A stretch of DNA of 56,225 bases from Streptomyces zaomyceticus (GTDB lineage Bacteria > Actinomycetota > Actinomycetes > Streptomycetales > Streptomycetaceae): the NCBI RefSeq assembly GCF_014656215.1, contig NZ_BNBZ01000042.1:1-56225 (forward strand), given 5' to 3'. The notes beneath the pieces were generated by a model, which worked only from the letters and a program-made list of their open reading frames with translations, made no database searches and was not told the DNA's origin. Made by a program: the position numbers and the translations under genes. Positions 6,875 to 14,657 of the stretch are shown here, piece after piece; within the stretch, counting starts at the first letter, position 1, and every line of letters begins with the position of its first letter.

Positions 6875-8757
6875 TAGTCGACCGCCCCGGAGTCGTACAT
6901 CTCGTCGATCTCCCGGGCGAAGTCCCGCAGCACCGCGCGGCGCTTGAGCTTCAGGGACGGGGTCAGATGGCCGGAGTTCTCCGAGAACTCGGCGGTCAGG
7001 ACCCGGAAGGCGCGGATCGACTCCGCCCGCGAGACCAGCCGGTTGGCCTCGTCCACCGCGCGCTGGATCGCGCCGAGCAGCTCCTCGTCCCGGCTCAGCT
7101 CCCAGAGCGCCAGATGGTCCTTCTGCCGCATCCGCCGCCAGTGCGTCAGGCCCTCGTGGTCCAGGGTGATCAGGGCCGTGATGTACGGCCGGTTGTCGCC
7201 GAGGACCACACACTGGGCGACCAGCGGATGCGCCCGCAGCCAGTCCTCCAGGGGCGCCGGAGCGACGTTCTTCCCCGCCGTGGTGATGACGATGTCCTTC
7301 TTGCGGCCCGTGATGCGCAGATAGCCCTCGGCGTCCAGGGAGCCGAGGTCGCCGGTGGGGAACCAGCCGTCGTCGGTGTACGGCACGGCCGCCCCGCGCC
7401 GGGCGTCCCAGTACCCGGCGAAGACATGACCGCCCCTGAGCCAGACCTCGCCGTCGTCGGCGATCCGGACGGCGGTGCCGGGCAGCGGCCAGCCCACGGT
7501 GCCGGTGCGCGGCCGCTGCGGCGGGGTGACCGTCGAGGCGGCCGTGGTCTCCGTCAGGCCGTACCCCTCGAAGACCTCGACGCCCGCGCCCGTGAAGAAC
7601 TCGACGAGCCGCGCGCCGAGCGGGGAGCCGCCGGAGATCACGTACTTCACCCGGCCCCCGAGCGCGGCCCGGATGCGCCGGTAGACGAGCGGGTCGTAGA
7701 GCGCCCGCGCGGCACGCAGCGAGAGCGAGGGCGCGGCCTCCTGCCCGTACTTGCGGGCGACCCGGGCGGCCCGATCGAAGGAGGCGGCCTTGCCGCCGCG
7801 TTCGGCGGTGGCCCGGGCGCTGTTGAAGACCTTCTCCAGGACGTACGGGATGGCGAGCAGGAACGTGGGCCGGAACCCGGCGAGATCGTCGAGCAGTTCC
7901 CGGCCCTCGACCGAGGGCGCGTGCCCGACCCGGACCCGGGCCCGTACACAGCCGATGGCGACCATCCGCCCGAAGACGTGGGAGAGCGGCAGGAAGAGCA
8001 GGGTGGCGGCGGGTTCCTTGCTCTCGGAGACGAAGACGGGGTGGAGGAGCCGGACGGCGTTGTCGACCTCGGCGAAGAAGTTGGCGTGGGTGAGGGCGCA
8101 GCCCTTGGGCCGGCCGGTGGTGCCGGAGGTGTAGATGAGGGTGGCGAGGGTCTCCGGGGTCAGCAGCCCCCGGCGGGCGGTGACGGCCTCGTCGGCGACC
8201 CTGGCACCCGCGGCGCGGAGCTGGTCGACGGCGCCGGTGTCGAGGACCCAGAGGTGGGCGAGACCGGGCAGCTGCCGCCGTTCGGCGGAGACGAGCCTGG
8301 CCTGGGCGGGGTCCTCGACGACGCAGGCGGCGGCGCCGGAGTCCTGGAGGATCCAGCGGGTCTGGAACGCGGAGGACGTGGGGTAGACCGGGACGGTGAC
8401 GAGCCCGGCGGCCCAGGCGGCGAAGTCGAGCAGGGTCCACTCGTAGGTGGTCCTGGCCATGAGGGCGAGCCGGTCGCCGGGCCGCAGCCCCTGCGCGATG
8501 AGCCCCTTGGCGACGGAGTGGACCTCGGCGGCGAAGGCGGAGGCCGTGACGTCGTACCACTCCCCCTGCGGTCCCTTGCGGGAGAAGAGGACGGCTCCGG
8601 GGTCCTGGCGGGCGTTGTCGTACGGCAGGTCGGCGAGGGAGCCCCGGCGGACCACGGGCACGAGGGCGGGGACGGAGACCTCCCGCACCACCCCGTCCAC
8701 CAGCGTCCTGGACGGCTCGACCGGTTCGCTCCCGGACAGTGCGGTGACGACGGACAC
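6874..8757 (-). CDS. Long-chain fatty-acid--CoA ligase (AMP-dependent synthetase)
   Basis: A 627-residue ANL-superfamily enzyme that activates long-chain fatty acids to acyl-CoA via acyl-adenylate. Motifs: the ATP/AMP signature TLIYTSGTTGRPKGCALTH (about residue 200), YGLTETTAASTVTP (about 415), the hinge region WFPTGDLGSLDAEGYLRITGRKKD (about 485), and the catalytic-lysine region ITTAGKNVAPAPLE shortly after. This arrangement is typical of FadD15-like bacterial synthetases. The GTG start at 8757 has GAGGAG upstream on the minus strand. A TetR gene lies upstream in the same direction with a palindrome in the gap, suggesting lipid-responsive repression. The stop codon falls within a hairpin repeat. 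Confidence 0.92.
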   Translation of the reverse strand: MSVVTALSGSEPVEPSRTLVDGVVREVSVPALVPVVRRGSLADLPYDNARQDPGAVLFSRKGPQGEWYDVTASAFAAEVHSVAKGLIAQGLRPGDRLALMARTTYEWTLLDFAAWAAGLVTVPVYPTSSAFQTRWILQDSGAAACVVEDPAQARLVSAERRQLPGLAHLWVLDTGAVDQLRAAGARVADEAVTARRGLLTPETLATLIYTSGTTGRPKGCALTHANFFAEVDNAVRLLHPVFVSESKEPAATLLFLPLSHVFGRMVAIGCVRARVRVGHAPSVEGRELLDDLAGFRPTFLLAIPYVLEKVFNSARATAERGGKAASFDRAARVARKYGQEAAPSLSLRAARALYDPLVYRRIRAALGGRVKYVISGGSPLGARLVEFFTGAGVEVFEGYGLTETTAASTVTPPQRPRTGTVGWPLPGTAVRIADDGEVWLRGGHVFAGYWDARRGAAVPYTDDGWFPTGDLGSLDAEGYLRITGRKKDIVITTAGKNVAPAPLEDWLRAHPLVAQCVVLGDNRPYITALITLDHEGLTHWRRMRQKDHLALWELSRDEELLGAIQRAVDEANRLVSRAESIRAFRVLTAEFSENSGHLTPSLKLKRRAVLRDFAREIDEMYDSGAVD

Positions 8758-8921
8758 GTGCGGCTCCTCGGTCTTCGCGATGAACTGAGGTCGTGCGTCG
8801 GTGAACCGGTCCGGTGCGGCCTCGAACTGCGCCGACGCGTCCGCGTACCGGTCCGTGCGGAGGTGAACTACGGCCGCATGACGGCACGTTGAACCCCCAC
8901 AGGGCGTGACTAGCCGGTAAC

Positions 8922-8937
8922 CTTACTGCGCGGTAAG
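8922..8937. promoter_or_regulatory. Palindrome CTTACTGCGCGGTAAG, probable TetR operator
   Basis: A 16-bp near-perfect palindrome (CTTAC...GTAAG with a TGC/GCG centre) lies 2 bp past the TetR stop codon and about 165 bp upstream of the acyl-CoA synthetase start. TTAC-N6-GTAA palindromes are common operators of TetR repressors of fatty-acid genes. It probably lets the adjacent TetR protein control the synthetase. Confidence 0.55.
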
Positions 8938-8939
8938 CA

Positions 8940-9581
8940 TCAACGGGGAGACCAGCGCTCGCTTTTCATGAGGTTCCCGAGCCCCGACCACGCGAAGTTC
9001 ATCAGCGTCGCGGCCGCCTCCTTCGCCGTCACCCCCGGCGTCTCGTTGGCCCAGCCCGCCAGCGACTCGGCGGACCCCACGAGCGCCTGCGCGAGCGCGG
9101 CCACGTCCCGCTCCGTGATGGCGACACCCCCGCGCGCCTCCCGCGACGCCTCGCCGATCAGTCCGGCGACGAACGCCGTGATCTCGTCCCGCATCCGGGC
9201 CGCCTCCCCGGCGAACGGCTCCCCGTGCGTCCGCGCCTGCCGGTTGAGGACCGTCCAGGAGTCGGGATGCTCGGCGGCGTACGTGAAGAAGGCCAGCAGC
9301 CCCGCCCACAGACGCTCGTCGGGCGGCGCGCCCGGATCGACGACCGCCTCGGCCACCACCGCGAGAAGCGCCTGCGCCTCCCGCCGGATCACCGCGGTGA
9401 AGAGCTCCTCCTTGGAGTTCAGATACAGATACACCAGCGGCTTGGAGACCCCCGCGAGCTCCGCGATCTCGTCCATGGAGGCCGCCTGGTACCCGTGCCG
9501 CGCGAAGCTCCGCACGGCCGCGTCGAGCATCTGCCGCTCCCGCACGGCCCGCGGCAACCGCCGCGCCTTCACAGCCCCCAC
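8940..9581 (-). CDS. TetR/AcrR family transcriptional regulator
   Basis: About 213 residues. The N-terminal helix-turn-helix is clear: AVRSFARHGYQAASMDEIAELAGVSKPLVYLYLNSKEELFTAVI. The rest is an all-alpha ligand domain (AEHPDSWTVLNRQARTHGEPF...). The start is uncertain: GTG at 9581 or TTG at 9590 sit behind GGAGGGAAGG (about 9591-9600), and the frame remains open upstream through low-complexity sequence that is unlikely to be coding. It lies upstream of and in line with the acyl-CoA synthetase gene, with a palindromic site between them, so it probably represses that gene in response to an acyl-CoA; this is inference from context. Confidence 0.85.
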   Translation of the reverse strand: MGAVKARRLPRAVRERQMLDAAVRSFARHGYQAASMDEIAELAGVSKPLVYLYLNSKEELFTAVIRREAQALLAVVAEAVVDPGAPPDERLWAGLLAFFTYAAEHPDSWTVLNRQARTHGEPFAGEAARMRDEITAFVAGLIGEASREARGGVAITERDVAALAQALVGSAESLAGWANETPGVTAKEAAATLMNFAWSGLGNLMKSERWSPR

Positions 9582-9714
9582 CCCGGCCAACCTTCCCTCC
9601 CGCACCCGCACGGGAACACCCCCGAGGAATCCCCCGCGAGCTCCCCGAGTAGTCCCCCGCCACCCTACAAAGCTCCCGACCCGGCCTCCCCGGGCCCGGC
9701 GGGCCCCGACGCAC

Positions 9715-9747
9715 GTGTGCCCCGGACCCAAGAGGTCCGGGGCACAC
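9715..9747. terminator. Hairpin terminator of the SDF symporter gene
   Basis: Perfect 14-bp arms (GTGTGCCCCGGACC at 9715-9728, complement at 9734-9747) with a 5-nt loop, 24 bases past the symporter stop codon on the minus strand. Confidence 0.8.
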
Positions 9748-9770
9748 GGTCGTACGGGCAGAGCGAGGGG

Positions 9771-11111
9771 TCAGGCCGCGACCGCGACCTTCTCCTGGGC
9801 CTCGCGGCCGTCGGCCAGGTCGTCGATCGGGGACGACGAGGCGTTCTCGTACGCGGTGAGGTCGAGGATCTTCTCGCGGGCGGAGACGATCACCGGGACC
9901 AGCGCCTGGCCCGCCACGTTCGTGGCCGTCCTCATCATGTCGAGGATCGGGTCGATCGCCATGAGCAGGCCGACGCCCTCCAGGGGCAGGCCCAGGGTGG
10001 AGAGGGTGAGGGTCAGCATGACCGTCGCGCCGGTGAGGCCGGCGGTGGCCGCCGAGCCGATGACCGAGACGAAGGCGATGAGCAGGTAGTCACCGATGCC
10101 GAGCTGCACGTCGAAGATCTGCGCGATGAAGATCGCGGCGAGCGCCGGGTAGATCGCGGCGCAGCCGTCCATCTTGGTGGTGGCGCCGAACGGGACGGCG
10201 AAGGAGGCGTACTCCTTCGGGACGCCGAGGCGCTCGGTGACCTTCTGGGTGACCGGCATGGTGCCGACGGAGGAGCGGGAGACGAAGGCCAGCTGGATGG
10301 CCGGCCAGGCGCCCTTGTAGAACTGGACCGGGTTGACCTTGGCGACCGTCGCGAGCAGCAGCGGGTAGACGCCGAACATGACCAGGGCGCAGCCGATGTA
10401 GACGTCGGCGGTGAAGGTCGCGTACTTGCCGATGAGGTCCCAGCCGTAGTCGGCGATGGCGAAGCCGATGAGGCCGACGGTGCCGAGCGGGGCGAGGCGG
10501 ATGACCCACCACAGGGCCTTCTGGAGGAGCTCCAGGATCGACTCGGAGAGGGTGAGGATCGGCTTGGCCCTGTCGCCGAGCTTGAGGGCGGCGACTCCGG
10601 CGACGGCGGCCATGAAGACGATCTGGAGGACGTTCAGCTCGGTGAAGGGCGTGATGACGTCCGTCGGGATGATGCCGGTCAGGAAGTCGATCCAGGAGCC
10701 CTCGCGCTTCGGCAGCTTGCCGTCCTGCGGGGTGAGGCCGGTGCCGGCGCCCGGGTTGGTGATCAGGCCGATGGCGAGGCCGATGGCCACCGCGACCAGG
10801 GAGGTGATCATGAACCAGAGCAGGGTGCGGGTGGCGAGCCTGGCGGCGTTGTTCACCTTCCGCAGGTTGGTGATCGAGACCAGGATCGCGAAGAAGACGA
10901 GCGGGGCGACGGCCAGCTTCAGCAGCTGGACGAAGATGTCGCCGACCTGACCGAGGGTCTCCTTCAGCCAGGAGACGTCCTGGCTGCGGGCGATCCAGCC
11001 GAGCAGGGCGCCGAGGACGAGACCGGCGATGATCTGGGCCCAGAAGGGAATCTTCGGTATGCGCGAGGAAGCGGGGGACTTCTGCTCGGGCGTGGTCGCG
11101 GACGCGGACAC
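9771..11111 (-). CDS. SDF-family symporter (cystine/dicarboxylate:cation type)
   Basis: A 446-residue inner-membrane secondary transporter of the dicarboxylate/amino acid:cation symporter family. Visible marks: multiple hydrophobic helices from residue 20, the HP1 serine-rich loop AFVSRSSVGTMPVT (about 285), the unwound TM7 region VPFGATTKMDGCAAIYPA (about 315; family NMDG-like motif), HP2-like VIGSAATAGLTGATVML (about 360) and the TM8 substrate segment MAIDPILDMMRTATNVAG (about 395), where the family has D..R-T..N. The GTG start at 11111 follows a GGAG site. Eighty-eight bases upstream lies a cysteine-rich leader peptide gene, which points to cystine (TcyP-like) rather than dicarboxylate uptake; this is inference from regulation. 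A strong terminator follows. Confidence 0.88.
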   Translation of the reverse strand: MSASATTPEQKSPASSRIPKIPFWAQIIAGLVLGALLGWIARSQDVSWLKETLGQVGDIFVQLLKLAVAPLVFFAILVSITNLRKVNNAARLATRTLLWFMITSLVAVAIGLAIGLITNPGAGTGLTPQDGKLPKREGSWIDFLTGIIPTDVITPFTELNVLQIVFMAAVAGVAALKLGDRAKPILTLSESILELLQKALWWVIRLAPLGTVGLIGFAIADYGWDLIGKYATFTADVYIGCALVMFGVYPLLLATVAKVNPVQFYKGAWPAIQLAFVSRSSVGTMPVTQKVTERLGVPKEYASFAVPFGATTKMDGCAAIYPALAAIFIAQIFDVQLGIGDYLLIAFVSVIGSAATAGLTGATVMLTLTLSTLGLPLEGVGLLMAIDPILDMMRTATNVAGQALVPVIVSAREKILDLTAYENASSSPIDDLADGREAQEKVAVAA

Positions 11112-11199
11112 AGACACACTCCACAGGTGCGTATCGGGCAATACGGGACGGGGGTGCGGCACACACGCGTTGTCACGCGGGCCGCTGCATGATGCCGGG
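11112..11199 (-). promoter_or_regulatory. Putative attenuator between leader peptide and symporter
   Basis: The 88-nt gap between the leader peptide stop and the symporter start contains complementary segments that could form alternative hairpins on the minus-strand RNA: GCGG...CCGC around paired CGCGT/ACGCG, and CGTAT/ATACG further on, close to the ribosome binding site. This suits translation-coupled attenuation in which stalling on Cys codons changes the fold. The exact structure needs RNA folding. Confidence 0.4.
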
Positions 11200-11307
11200 T
11201 CAGAGCTCGCGGCAACAGACCGCGGACATACAGCGGCAGAGGTCGACGTGCAGGCGCGCCACGAGCGGGGTGCTCGCGGCATGAGAGGGGCGCACTGCTG
11301 TCGTCAT
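11200..11307 (-). CDS. Cysteine-rich putative leader peptide (35 aa)
   Basis: This ORF encodes MTTAVRPSHAAS... followed by LVARLHVDLCRCMSAVCCRE and a final Leu. The LxxRLHVDLCR core with clustered C-terminal cysteines (four Cys in the last 12 residues) matches a family of short actinobacterial leader peptides found upstream of sulfur and cysteine genes. There, ribosome pausing on Cys codons when cysteine is scarce is thought to raise downstream expression, as shown for polycysteine upstream ORFs in mycobacteria. There is no ribosome binding site; a -10-like TAACGT (11315-11320) ends 7 nt before the ATG, so the mRNA is probably leaderless. The symporter gene follows on the same strand. Confidence 0.8.
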   Translation of the reverse strand: MTTAVRPSHAASTPLVARLHVDLCRCMSAVCCREL

Positions 11308-11314
11308 GTCGAAC

Positions 11315-11359
11315 ACGTTAACACTTGAACTTTGAGAACCTCAAAGGCCTTCTTTGAGG
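11315..11359 (-). promoter_or_regulatory. Promoter with three CTTTGAG operator boxes
   Basis: On the minus strand TTGAGG (11339-11344) and TAACGT (11315-11320) form -35/-10 elements with an 18-nt spacer, placing the start at or next to the leader-peptide ATG. Three 7-bp boxes overlap it: CTTTGAG 11330-11336, CTCAAAG 11340-11346, CTTTGAG 11352-11358. Boxes 1-2 and 2-3 are each inverted pairs covering the -35 and spacer, a layout expected for a repressor. Confidence 0.6.
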
Positions 11360-11363
11360 TGTA

Positions 11364-11432
11364 CGGAGGCCCTTCCGCCTCCGAAACGCAGAACGCCCCG
11401 GCCAGGAGCCTTGGAAGCTCCCGCCCGGGGCG
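11364..11432. terminator. Two hairpins after the DUF4229 gene
   Basis: A large hairpin at 11394-11432 (CGCCCCGG / CCGGGGCG with inner GGAGC/GCTCC) lies 36 bases past the DUF4229 stop codon (minus strand). A second perfect hairpin, CGGAGGC / GCCTCCG with a 6-nt loop, is at 11364-11383. They separate this gene from the leader-peptide promoter. Confidence 0.65.
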
Positions 11433-11467
11433 GATGATCTGTGATGAAGCTTACGCAGCCTTTACGG

Positions 11468-11734
11468 CTAGAGCATGTCCTCCTGGGACCGGTTCGCGGC
11501 CAGGCGCCCCTTGGCGCGGTCGACCTTCGCCACGACCTCGGCGCTCGCCTCGTCGCGCACCTTGCGCAGCAGGACGAAGCTCAGCGGGGCGGAGACGACG
11601 ATGGAGAGGACGAGGACCCAGAGCAGGTTCGAGTCCCCGAGGCCGCGCGGCAGCACTTCGAGGTAGACGAGGCCCCACAGGGCGAGGAAGCATCCGGCGA
11701 AGATGCCGAGACGCATCAGCGTGTAGCGGAGCAT
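11468..11734 (-). CDS. DUF4229 domain-containing small membrane protein
   Basis: An 88-residue protein with two transmembrane helices, about residues 8-27 (LGIFAGCFLALWGLVYLEVL) and 38-56 (LWVLVLSIVVSAPLSFVLL), followed by a charged cytoplasmic tail (RKVRDEASAEVVAKVDRAKGR) ending in SQEDML. This size and pattern match the actinobacterial DUF4229 family, whose function is unknown. The ATG at 11734 is preceded by only a weak purine-rich stretch. It is transcribed alone and followed by hairpins. Confidence 0.8.
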   Translation of the reverse strand: MLRYTLMRLGIFAGCFLALWGLVYLEVLPRGLGDSNLLWVLVLSIVVSAPLSFVLLRKVRDEASAEVVAKVDRAKGRLAANRSQEDML

Positions 11735-11879
11735 GTCAGCCCACTCTTCCGATCCGACGTTTCCGAATAGTCCCCAAGATCCCCTACGGGACCGGAGCCC
11801 CTCCAGTGAAGCACGGGAGGCCGGGCACCCCGGGCCCGGGCCTCTTGAGCCCCCTGTACGTAATGGATAAGGTGCCCAC

Positions 11880-12413
11880 ATGACCCTTACTTTCGAGGTG
11901 GACCCGGTGGTCGACTCCGCCCTGCGCGACGGCGTCCTCTCCCTCTGGGCCGATGTCACCAACGCCGGCGGCTCGGTCGGCTTCGTACCCCCCGTCACCC
12001 CCGACGAGATCCGCCCCGCGCTGCTCAAGCACCTCGTCGCGATGACCGAGGGACGCACCCGCCTGCTCGTCGGCCGCGACGAGGACGGCGGGATCGCCGC
12101 CACCGCGTTCTTCACCTTCAACACCCACCCCCTGATGACGCACTGGGTGTGGCTCTACACGGTCATGGTCGACCCCGGGCGCCAGGGAGGCGGTTACGGC
12201 CGCGACCTCATGGCGGCGGTCGAGCACACCGCCCGTACCGCCGAGGGCTTCGAGGCGATCGAGGCGATCCGGCTGACCTGCCGGGGCGGCACCGGCGTCG
12301 ACGGCTTCTACGCCAAGTGCGGCTACAAGGAGGTCGGCCGCGTCCCCGGTGCGATCCGGGTCGCCCCCGGCGACGACCGCGACGACATCATCATGCTGCT
12401 GCCCCTGACCTGA
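11880..12413 (+). CDS. GNAT family N-acetyltransferase
   Basis: A 177-residue single-domain GCN5-related acetyltransferase. The acetyl-CoA pyrophosphate-binding loop is clear: YTVMVDPGRQGGGYGRDLMAAVE (about residues 93-116, R/Q-x-x-G-x-G/A), followed by the EAIRLTCRGGTGVDGFYAKCGYKEVGRVPGA strand-helix typical of the fold's C-terminal half. The substrate cannot be told from sequence. The ATG at 11880 has AAGGTG just upstream, next to an AT-rich GTAATGGATAAG that may hold the promoter. The AraC/GyrI gene follows 81 bases later. Confidence 0.87.
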   Translation: MTLTFEVDPVVDSALRDGVLSLWADVTNAGGSVGFVPPVTPDEIRPALLKHLVAMTEGRTRLLVGRDEDGGIAATAFFTFNTHPLMTHWVWLYTVMVDPGRQGGGYGRDLMAAVEHTARTAEGFEAIEAIRLTCRGGTGVDGFYAKCGYKEVGRVPGAIRVAPGDDRDDIIMLLPLT

Positions 12414-12494
12414 CCGGAACGGGCACAGGATGTCGGGTTCGCGACCGCCCGGCCTTCCTACGGTGAGGACAAGGAAAAGGGAAGGACGGACCAC

Positions 12495-13376
12495 GTGCTG
12501 GAGCGGCTCAACGAGGCACTCGGCCACATCGAGGAGCACCTCGTCACCGAGCTCCGCGGCGACCTCGACCCGGCCGAGCTGGCCCGGATCGCCGCGACCT
12601 CGGAGTACCACTTCCGGCGGGTCTTCTCGGCGCTCGCGGGGATGCCCCTGTCGGAGTACGTACGCCGGCGGCGGCTCACCGTCGCGGGCGCCGAGGTGCT
12701 CGCCGGGGAGCGGACGCTCCTGGAGATCGCGGTCCGGTACGGCTACGGCTCCGGGGAGGCCTTCGCCCGCGCGTTCCGCGCGGTGCACGGGGTCGGCCCC
12801 GGGGAGGCCCGCCGCACCGGAGCCGCGCTGCGCTCACAGCCGCGGATGTCCTTCCGCCTCGTCGTCGAAGGGAACAGCAGCATGAAGTACCGCACCGTGG
12901 CCAAGGACGCCTTCCGGATCGTCGGCAGCAGGGCCAGGGTCCCGCTCGTGTACGAGGGCGAGAACCCGGCGATCGCCGCCCAGATCCGAGGCCTCGGCCA
13001 GGAGACCCTGGACCGGCTCGCGGGCCTGTCGGCCGGGGCGCCCGCCGGGCTCGTCTCGGCCGTCGTCCACCTCACCTGCAGTCGCGACGAGGGCGCCGAG
13101 CTCGACCACTGGTACGGCGTGACCGGCGCGCCGGACGCCGCCCCGGAGGGCTTCGAGACCCTCGACCTCCCGGCCGGGACCTGGGCGGTCTTCGAGAACG
13201 AGGGCCCCTACCCGCAGGCGCTCCAGCACCTGTGGCGGGACGTCTTCACCCAGTGGTTCCCGTCCAACCCGTACGAGAGCCGCCCCGGCCCGGAGATCCT
13301 CTCGGTCCGGCCCTCGGCGGACTGGACGACGGCCGCGGCGGAGCTGTGGATCCCGGTGGAGCACACGGAGGCATGA
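12495..13376 (+). CDS. AraC-family regulator with GyrI-like effector domain
   Basis: A 293-residue Rob/SoxS-like two-domain activator. Residues 1-105 carry two helix-turn-helices: LDPAELARIAATSEYHFRRVFSALAGMPLSEYVRRRRL and TLLEIAVRYGYGSGEAFARAF. From residue about 130 (MKYRTVAKDAFRIVG...) to the end is a GyrI-like small-molecule-binding domain with ELDHWYGV, FETLDLPAGTWAVFENEGPYP and a closing AAELWIPVE. Such proteins sense bulky drugs or other small molecules. The GTG at 12495 follows GGGAAGGA. Convergent with mqnE across a shared terminator. The effector is unknown. Confidence 0.88.
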   Translation: MLERLNEALGHIEEHLVTELRGDLDPAELARIAATSEYHFRRVFSALAGMPLSEYVRRRRLTVAGAEVLAGERTLLEIAVRYGYGSGEAFARAFRAVHGVGPGEARRTGAALRSQPRMSFRLVVEGNSSMKYRTVAKDAFRIVGSRARVPLVYEGENPAIAAQIRGLGQETLDRLAGLSAGAPAGLVSAVVHLTCSRDEGAELDHWYGVTGAPDAAPEGFETLDLPAGTWAVFENEGPYPQALQHLWRDVFTQWFPSNPYESRPGPEILSVRPSADWTTAAAELWIPVEHTEA

Positions 13377-13378
13377 GA

Positions 13379-13410
13379 GAAGGGCCGGTGGGAGTCCCCA
13401 CCGGCCCTTC
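13379..13410. terminator. Bidirectional hairpin terminator
   Basis: Perfect 14-bp arms (GAAGGGCCGGTGGG at 13379-13392; complement at 13397-13410) and a 4-nt loop between the convergent AraC/GyrI and mqnE genes. Confidence 0.85.
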
Positions 13411-13429
13411 GCCTCGAACCTCGAACCAC

Positions 13430-14593
13430 TCAGAACCGCATCGCCTGCGGCGACTCCCGCCGCTCGGTGTCCGGGCCCGGGTACTCGCGGATGATCTCGT
13501 ACCGGGTGTTCCGCTCGACCGGCCGGAAGCCCGCGTCGCGGATGAGGTCCAGCAGGTCCTCGCGGCCCAGCTTGTTCGGCGTGCCGTAGTTGTCGGCGTC
13601 GTGCGTGATCTTGTACTCGACGACCGAACCGTCCATGTCGTCGGCCCCGTGCTGGAGCGCGAGCTGCGCGGTCTGGACGCCGTGCATGACCCAGAAGACC
13701 TTGACGTGCGGCACGTTGTCGAAGAGGAGCCGGGAGACCGCGAAGGTCTTCAGGGCCTCGGCGCCGGTCGCCATCTTGGTGCGCGCCTGGAGCCTGTTGC
13801 GGATCTTGCCGTCCTGCATGTCCACGAAGTCGTGCTGGTAGCGCAGCGGGATGAAGACCTGGAAGCCGCCGGTCTCGTCCTGGAGCTCGCGCAGCCGCAG
13901 CACGTGGTCCACGCGGTGACGGGGCTCCTCGATGTGCCCGTACAGCATGGTCGAGGGGGTCTTGAGCCCCTTCTCGTGGGCGAGCCGGTGGATCCGGGAC
14001 CAGTCCTCCCAGTGGGTGCGGTGGTCCACGATGTGCTGCCGGACCTCCCAGTCGAAGATCTCGGCGCCGCCGCCGGTCAGCGACTCCAGACCGGCTTCGA
14101 TGAGCTCGTCGAGGATGTCGGAGGCGGACATCCCGGAGATCGTCTCGAAGTGGTGGATCTCGGTGGCGGTGAAGGCCTTCAGGGAGACGTTCGGCAGGGC
14201 CTTCTTGAGCTCGGAGAGCGAGCGCGGGTAGTACCGCCAGGGCAGGTTGGGGTGCAGCCCGTTGACGATGTGCAGCTCGGTGAGGTTCTCGTTCTCCATC
14301 GCCTTCGCGAGGCGCACGGCCTCCTCGATGCGCATGGTGTACGCGTCCTTCTCGCCCGGCTTGCGCTGGAAGGAGCAGTAGGCGCAGGAGGCGGTGCAGA
14401 CGTTGGTCATGTTCAGATGCCGGTTGACATTGAAATGGACCACGTCGCCGTTCTTGCGCGTCCGGACCTCGTGGGCCAGACCGCCGAGCCAGGCGAGGTC
14501 GTCGGACTCGTACAGGGCGATGCCGTCCTCACGGCTCAGCCGCTCACCGTCCCGGACCTTCTGCTCCAGCTCGCGCTTGAGCCCAGCGTCCAT
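13430..14593 (-). CDS. mqnE: Aminofutalosine synthase MqnE (radical SAM)
   Basis: A 387-residue radical SAM enzyme of the futalosine menaquinone pathway that joins adenosyl from SAM to the enolpyruvyl-benzoate precursor to give aminofutalosine. The [4Fe-4S] cluster cysteines are in TNVCTASCAYCSF (CxxxCxxC). MqnE hallmarks follow: HIVNGLHPNLPWRYY, KAFTATEIHHFETISG, ESLTGGGAEIF, STMLYGHIEEPRHRVDHVLRLRELQDETGGFQVFIPL and FWVMHGVQTAQLALQHGADDMDGSV. MqnC, the other radical SAM enzyme of the pathway, differs in these segments. The ATG at 14593 has GGGAGG upstream and gives the usual length; a GTG at 14638 without a good site is the alternative. Confidence 0.93.
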   Translation of the reverse strand: MDAGLKRELEQKVRDGERLSREDGIALYESDDLAWLGGLAHEVRTRKNGDVVHFNVNRHLNMTNVCTASCAYCSFQRKPGEKDAYTMRIEEAVRLAKAMENENLTELHIVNGLHPNLPWRYYPRSLSELKKALPNVSLKAFTATEIHHFETISGMSASDILDELIEAGLESLTGGGAEIFDWEVRQHIVDHRTHWEDWSRIHRLAHEKGLKTPSTMLYGHIEEPRHRVDHVLRLRELQDETGGFQVFIPLRYQHDFVDMQDGKIRNRLQARTKMATGAEALKTFAVSRLLFDNVPHVKVFWVMHGVQTAQLALQHGADDMDGSVVEYKITHDADNYGTPNKLGREDLLDLIRDAGFRPVERNTRYEIIREYPGPDTERRESPQAMRF

Positions 14594-14657
14594 CTGCGGC
14601 CGCCTCCCTTTTCTCCGAAATCTGACGTCGTCGTTCACCGTACTCTCAGCCGTTCCG

